From Hanleya hanleyi (lineage: Eukaryota > Mollusca > Polyplacophora > Lepidopleurida > Hanleyidae), in contig JAVTVY010018871.1 of NCBI GenBank assembly GCA_036873755.1, positions 1-64,000 of the forward strand: DNA of 64,000 nucleotides. The letters are read 5' to 3'. Both the position numbers and the translations under genes were made by a program. Positions 59,480-64,000 of the stretch are shown here, in pieces. Under the pieces are notes generated by a model. It did no database searches. It was not told where the DNA came from and saw nothing but the letters and a program-made list of their open reading frames with translations. Each line of letters opens with the position of its first letter. Position 1 is the stretch's first letter.

Positions 59480-60780
59480 CGCTACACATGGCCTTTATGG
59501 AAGAACTTGTCCCTCCATGACATTGTCCAGTCTTGTGTCTGGACAGCAAACTCCACGTTCACAAATTTCTATCTGTGTGATATGTCAGTGCAGTCAGATA
59601 GTGTGACCACGCTTGGGCCACTAAGGGCTACCCAGCACGTGGTTAGTTCTTTCAGGAAGAGAGGGGGGGGGGCAGATTTTGTCACCATTGCAGCAAGGCA
59701 GCCATCTTGCTCTTCATCATGATCGTCTTTGAAGGAAGGAATAAGTCGGATAGACGACCATGGACTCTCTAATCATCAATCTAAGAGGTCTGACACTTTG
59801 AGAGTTTAATCTTTACCTTAACTACGGTTTTGCTTGTGTCTTTCAGCTTGAAACTGACTTTCTTCTGGATGATCTCAGCTGTGTCTCCTACGCTCAACTC
59901 ACAAGACAAGTTGGACGTAAGTCGTTGGTGGATTGAGAATGGCGTGGCTTGGCGCCCTCTAAGACCAAGAAGACCTAACAGCCCGAGTGGTAGAGGATCC
60001 TGACATCTTGGTAGAGTTTGCATATCACACCACGAGCACAGCTACATGGATGGAGGCACTCAAGAATAAGTATATCTGTATCATATCCATGATTTACCCT
60101 TTCGTCTCTGACCAGGGTTTTTCTTGTTGCTTGTTGATTGTCTCCTGTTTATTCCCTTATCTGTGTCATCCCAGCTACATGGAGGACACTCAAAAGTTAG
60201 GTTAGATTAGTATCTTCTATTACTACTCCATAATTACCCTCTGGCTTTACCGGCCAGGTTTCTTTTGTTGAGATTTATGGAAGAACCTGCCCCTCCTTGA
60301 CATTGTCCAGTCTTGTGCCTGGACGGCGAACTCCACGTTCACCAATTTCTATCTGAGAGATATGTCAGTCCAGTCAGATAGGATGACCACGCTTGGGCCG
60401 CTTATAGCTGCCCAGCACGTGGTCAACTAAATTTTCAAAAAGGGGGGGGGCGGCATTTTGTATCATCGCAGCAAATCTGCAAATTGCTGTATCATCTCAT
60501 CTCATTCATACTATTGGTCCACATTTGATTCGATCACATATGAAGGAAGAAATAAGTCAGATGGACGACCTTGGATTCTCTAAGAGATGTCGGACACTAA
60601 ATCATCTTTCTAAGATGCCTGACTCCATGGTGAGTGTAATCTTTACCTTAACTGCGGTTTTGATTGTGTCTTTCAGGTTGAATCTGACTTCCTTCTCATG
60701 ATCTCAGCTGCGTCATCTACGCTCAACTCTCAAGAAGGATCAGCAAGTTGGACGTAAGACGATTGTGGACTGAGAATGGT
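59480..60780 (+). repeat. Duplicated C-terminal piece of the DIRS recombinase
   Basis: Two copies, about 59500-59980 and 60270-60780, about 775 bp apart, each containing a frame ending WTANSTFTNFYL and LGP-x2-A-x-QHVV. This is the C-terminal box with the presumed nucleophilic Tyr. Downstream (60845-61015) a roughly 63-bp repeat with GAGTAGACCTATC occurs three times. Confidence 0.7.
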
Positions 60781-61237
60781 GTGGCTTGGCGACCTCTAGG
60801 CACGGACTGGTTCTGCTTCACCCGGACTTAAGAACAGCCAAGAATCTTACCAAGTAGACCTATCAACCCTCGGGTAGGGGTCCTTTCTTGGTAGAGATGG
60901 CTTCCCGAGTAGACCTATCAACCCTCTGGGTAGGGGTCCTTTCTTGGTTGAGATTGCTTCCCGAGTAGACCTATCGACCTTCTGGGTAGGGGTCCTTTCT
61001 TGGTAGAGATTACTTCCACACCACGAGCACAGCTACATGGATGTAGACATGCAAGATAAGTACAACTGTATCTTATCCACATTTTAACCTTTTAATGTCA
61101 TTGACCAGGGTTTCAATTGTTTGATTATTGATGTCTCATGCTCATATCCATGTCTGTGTCTTCCCAGCGGTTACTTAGCCTGCCTTTGAATCTGCTACAT
61201 GGCCGAGGTTTCCCTCCTTCCACCTGTTGGTACTGAG

Positions 61238-61335
61238 GCAATAATTGAAGCAGGTTTACGATTTAGGAAGCGAATATTAAACATTTATAAACAATGTTTC
61301 TATTCGTTACTAAATCAAACCTGCTTCAATTTAAT
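61238..61335. repeat. DIRS internal complementary region
   Basis: Contains the complement of the left end (AATTGAAGCAGGTTTACGAT) followed directly by the complement of the right end (GTTTCTATTCGTTACTAAAT). It is the template-joining signature of DIRS replication. Confidence 0.8.
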
Positions 61336-61409
61336 GGGCCCTCCCGTCCATCCCCTCAGACCGCGGCCTAGTTCACTACTGGTCTCGGTTGTTACAATGA
61401 GAAAGAGGG

Positions 61410-61623
61410 CGAGAATGGGCTGGCTTTGTCTTATATAGTAACCACGTTGGGAAGAGTGAGAGCTCTCCTAGGGGCGGATAACTCTCTCTCCTAGGGGAGA
61501 TAATTTTTAGTTTTAACTTCCGTTTTCTACGTTTGATTGTGCATTTAAATGGAGTTTAAAGGCAACAATTGAAGCAGGTTTGATTTAGTAACGAATAGAA
61601 ACATTGTTTATAAATGTTTAATA
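61410..61623 (-). repeat. DIRS right inverted terminal repeat
   Basis: Reverse complement of 55308-55510 with an additional outer segment of some 25 bp, as in the type element DIRS-1. Confidence 0.85.
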
Positions 61624-61652
61624 CTCCCCAGCCCCGCTTTCTCCTGACATAC

Positions 61653-61701
61653 CGATGTGTTTGAGGCAGATATTTTGTATTCACACAGGATGATCCACAT
61701 T
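61653..61701 (-). CDS. Possible small host exon in the cysteine-rich region (tentative)
   Basis: Between a TCCAG acceptor and a CG/GTATGT donor a frame reads CGSSCVNTKYLPQTHR. Its C-x3-C-V pattern would fit the end of an ADAM cysteine-rich domain. However, its start phase does not match the phase-0 end of the exon at 62082, so a further small exon would be needed. Low confidence. Confidence 0.25.
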
Positions 61702-62081
61702 CTGGATGTAAATAGTAAACTGAGTGTACAATGATGAACGCTGTTGTTGCCAACATAAATACAACAATGAAGACACAAGTACAAATCACGTTTACCAAGT
61801 TTCAATTACCACTCTGTTTACAAGAGAAAATATCGCTTTAAATTCGCAACTTCCATGTCGAAAATCAAGTTTAATTTTATCATTCTCAGTTCAAATTTAT
61901 TGCCTACCTGGCGATCACGTGGACTTTCCTCCAATCGCTATAGTGACATTGAAATGATGTAATGCCTGCGTCAGTATTGCCTAGCTGTTCTTGAAAGTAT
62001 CCAGAAAGGTTTGTCATAAGTAACCAAGCTGTGTAATACCGAATTGACATGTAAACAAAGACTAATCAGCATTCATCTTAC

Positions 62082-62204
62082 CTTTTTATTCCCACAAGTT
62101 GTGCCCGTAGCGGCGTTGATCCAGTCACACAAATTACTACCATATGTACATGCCATAAGAACACATATACTCGAGTAATTGTACATGTTTGGTCTGTACC
62201 ATGA
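62082..62204 (-). CDS. Host gene exon, ADAM cysteine-rich region
   Basis: 123 bp, acceptor TTTTGTAG and donor AAAAAG/GTAAGA, phase 0-0, 41 codons. It encodes SICVLMACTYG, LCDW and GTTCGNKK. The C-x4-C, C-D-W, and GT-x-CG-x-x-K pattern is that of the cysteine-rich region following the disintegrin-like part in ADAM and ADAMTS proteases (typically ...DGTPCG..K). It is in phase with the preceding exon. Confidence 0.75.
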
Positions 62205-62734
62205 CTACAAAATAAAAGAATACATTAGTTTTAATGCGAAAAATTTCTTCAAATACAATCGTAATATAGAAAATGTCCCTGAACAAACCCTGAATTGGAG
62301 ATGGATATATGTATTGTACAACTGAGTCGAATTTCATTGGTTCGACTGGACATTTTGTAACCATTTCGTCATCTACATGCGTAAAACTAACTTTCCCAGT
62401 AGCCATGTCCATTTTTAATCTAATTTAGACAGCTATATATTGGGATCCCAATATAAAATCCATCAACCAATCAGGTTAAATCTATCTACATCATCCGCCA
62501 TTTTGTGCGTCATGTGATGCCCTACTTTCTCAAATTTACCGTTCCACGCCACCTCTTGAATGCCACCTTTTTTCAAGGATAGTGAGCACGGTTTCCAAAG
62601 ATGATATGTAAAGTATTGAATTTGCGGGATTTATCAAATCTGTACTTTAGTATAGTATCAGATATCACTGCACAATAGAGATTAATTTCCAAACCATTCT
62701 GAGCCCGAACGTTATATCAACATCATAAACTTAC
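62205..62734. other. Host intron, nothing recognised
   Basis: About 530 bp. A minus-strand frame at 62260-62412 has no acceptor or family support and is not needed for frame continuity. Confidence 0.45.
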
Positions 62735-62867
62735 TTGACATATGGTGGACGGTATCCCAAGGGTATTGGTACACTGTTCTGTTGCGTCATAAATCTGCCC
62801 TGGAAGTATCTTATTTCGTACAGTAACATTTCGGTTGTGTTCCAGAAGGCATGATTGTTCCGGAGTG
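62735..62867 (-). CDS. Host gene exon, disintegrin-like region
   Basis: 133 bp, acceptor TTTCAG and donor CAA/GTAAGT. It encodes SCLLEHNRN, LPGQIYDATEQC and STICQ. ADAMTS/mig-17-like proteins have CLL...LPG-x-x-YD-x-x-QC...C at this point, just after the catalytic domain. Its first base completes the codon split at the end of the exon at 63555, and it ends in phase 0 to match 62204. Confidence 0.82.
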
Positions 62868-63554
62868 CTGAAAGGTAAGTAAACAGGTAGGGAGAATGGT
62901 TCATGTTTTTGAAAGAAATTCTTATGAACTATGACTGTTTGCACTAAAAGTCTCGAGTGGAGCTGCCGCACACACATTATCGTATATTCAACGCTCGCTT
63001 TTTTGCTGAAATACTGTTGACTTAATTCTCTCTCTCCCTCTGAATTCTTGGAATTAAGAATTAGAGATTGATTATTCTACCGAGCTTTTCATTGCAGACA
63101 TGTGTTTTGTAGAATTTACGAACGTTTTTCTTATTGTCATCATCAAGGTTTTTTTATTATTACGGTCTCGGTGATTTGACTGCATGTATGTGATTTGGTA
63201 ATTGCTTTCTTGGGCGTATATGTACAATCGCCCAAGGTATTTTATACATTTCCAGTGACATTTCTCTTCTAAATTACCACAGTGTGGCAGGGATTCATAT
63301 AGACGTCAACATATTCAGTTTTTTTCTCGCCGAATTGAATTTTTCCAATCAATATTCAGTTTTTCTCGACGTTTACACCCTTAATGTGTGTAATATTGTA
63401 ATACTTTAACATTAGCATTATTGCCAACACTTTTTCCCTAAGTTTACCGTGATTCTTGGCGTCTCTATTGAGTTTTTGAGTAAATTTTACAGCCTATTAA
63501 CGACTGTAAGTTGTGAATTCTTTGAACCCCTGTATGGCTTGTATGTATACTAAC

Positions 63555-63695
63555 CTTAGTTTGAAGACTTTTATTGAACAGTTGGAAAAGAAATATCTGT
63601 TCGGATGCACTCTGGTACTTGATGCTCGCATTATATTGTAATCGTTCGCTGGACACGGTACTGACAGAAAAGTTCCGTCATGATCGGCGCCAAAA
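63555..63695 (-). CDS. Host gene exon, C-terminal end of M12B metalloproteinase domain
   Basis: 141 bp, acceptor TTTTGCAG and donor CTAAG/GTTAGT. It encodes FGADHDG, containing the third zinc-binding His of the HExxHxxGxxHD motif, then CPANDYNIM with the Met-turn methionine, and RYFFSNCSIKVF, the conserved Ser-x-Cys strand end. The first two His and the catalytic Glu would be in the preceding exon, beyond the window. The Met-turn and third ligand are intact, so the protease domain is likely active. This is inferred. Confidence 0.85.
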
Positions 63696-64000
63696 CTGCA
63701 AAACAAAAACGAAATAGATAAGATTTTAGGGTGAATTCACAACGAATTATCTTGGAATGACCATAAGCTTAACTTACGGATGTGGCTACTGTTGAAATAA
63801 TTTCCAGATTAGTTCAAGAAATACATTTTGAAATAATAACTTCAGATTATGGATGCTCCTTATGCAAATTTATCAAAATCAAAGGACCTTATTTCTTATG
63901 CCCATTTTGAATCTATATACATATCCCAAGGATCAAGATTTGATGGTCAAATTCAAAATGGCGGAAATATGGGGGTAAACTGAAAATCACACTTTTTCCT
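63696..64000. other. Host intron to window edge
   Basis: No further exon of the protease domain is visible up to the right edge. Confidence 0.5.

Larger units (their letters stand above)
55308..61623 (+). mobile_element. DIRS-type tyrosine-recombinase retroelement, internally degraded
   Basis: Inverted terminal repeats of about 200 bp lie at 55308-55510 and 61410-61623. The right one has extra outer sequence (TATTAAACATTTATAAAC in complement). At about 61238-61335 an internal complementary region joins the complements of both outer ends at GAAGCGAATATTAAAC. A tyrosine recombinase frame lies on the plus strand. No target duplication is seen. This combination is specific to DIRS elements, which integrate as circles. 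No reverse transcriptase/RNase H frame was found between 55510 and 58700, so the copy is non-autonomous or decayed. Confidence 0.8.
5644..63695 (-). other. Host gene: ADAM/ADAMTS-like metalloproteinase with expanded cysteine-rich modules (partial at 5')
   Basis: Splice-consistent exons on the minus strand form one reading frame order. The end of the M12B zinc-protease domain (63555-63695) comes first, then disintegrin-like (62735-62867) and cysteine-rich (62082-62204) exons, then 20 exons each encoding one six-cysteine-like module ending CC-x2-C, and a stop at 5644. All internal module exons start with two bases of a split codon and end with one (phase 1-1). Modules resemble the PLAC-type knots at the C-termini of ADAMTS proteins more than ShKT domains, because they end CC-x2-C rather than C-x3-C-x2-C. 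Thr/Pro/Ser-rich tails on B exons look like mucin-type linkers. A secreted, extracellular-matrix protease is inferred. The HExxH exon, propeptide and signal peptide are outside the window. A Polinton, a LINE, a DIRS element and three smaller transposons all sit in its introns. That all exons belong to one transcript is inferred from strand, phase and order. Confidence 0.75.

Noticed and set aside
62137..62412. Additional host exon between the disintegrin-like and cysteine-rich exons
   Set aside because: The neighbouring exons join in phase without it, and no acceptor is visible.
1..64000. tRNA, rRNA or other structural RNA genes
   Set aside because: No cloverleaf, A/B-box pair with proper spacing, or rRNA-like stretch was recognised.

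Overview
The window is animal (metazoan) nuclear DNA, most likely from a mollusc or another lophotrochozoan. It is AT-rich and dominated by short phase-symmetric exons, long introns and several classes of animal transposon. The placement rests on the transposon mix (Polinton/Maverick, DIRS, pogo, an L1/Tx1-like LINE) and on a mollusc-style (GACG)n-plus-hairpin repeat. It is an inference, because no species marker is visible.

One host gene fills most of the window on the minus strand, about 63695 down to 5644. Its visible 5' part encodes the end of a reprolysin (M12B, ADAM/ADAMTS-type) metalloproteinase domain, a disintegrin-like stretch and a cysteine-rich stretch. It then runs through 20 small module exons, each carrying a cysteine-rich module ending in CC-x2-C. 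The modules are of three kinds: three C-type, then alternating B-type (C-x2-GD-R..., often with a Thr/Pro-rich linker) and A-type (CPxGxETYWxCK...). The last exon ends with a stop at 5644. Every internal module exon is phase 1-1, so duplicating or losing one keeps the reading frame. The catalytic HExxH exon and the N-terminus lie beyond 64000.

A 10.8 kb Polinton/Maverick-like element (12560-23396) lies in one intron. It has a perfect 6-bp target-site duplication (GTTGTC) and AG...CT ends. It carries only virion-type genes on the plus strand: a Thr-rich membrane protein, a packaging ATPase, a basic virion-associated protein, a penton-like minor capsid protein, a small glycine-rich basic protein, a double-jelly-roll type major capsid protein and an adenain-like cysteine protease. 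No DNA polymerase B or integrase is visible. Four of the seven genes carry stops or frameshifts, so this is a decayed copy. Its terminal inverted repeats are arrays of a roughly 155-bp monomer, most of which contain the palindrome TGCGCATGCGCA, a perfect match to the NRF1/alpha-Pal consensus, accompanied by CRE, ETS and CCAAT-like motifs.

The right third of that element plus the adjacent host segment (one A exon and one B exon) has been amplified into four tandem units (19936-44303). Three different transposons have since entered individual units: a fold-back element in unit A, a TA-flanked element in unit B, and a CACTGTAAAA-ended TA-flanked element in unit D. The sister units preserve the empty sites. 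The result is three extra A+B exon pairs in the host gene and four copies of the element's regulatory-looking terminal DNA.

Other contents are two satellites at the left edge (1-1850), a pogo-like remnant (3213-4535), a 5'-truncated LINE (6247-9113) and a DIRS-type tyrosine-recombinase element with inverted terminal repeats and an internal complementary region (55308-61623).
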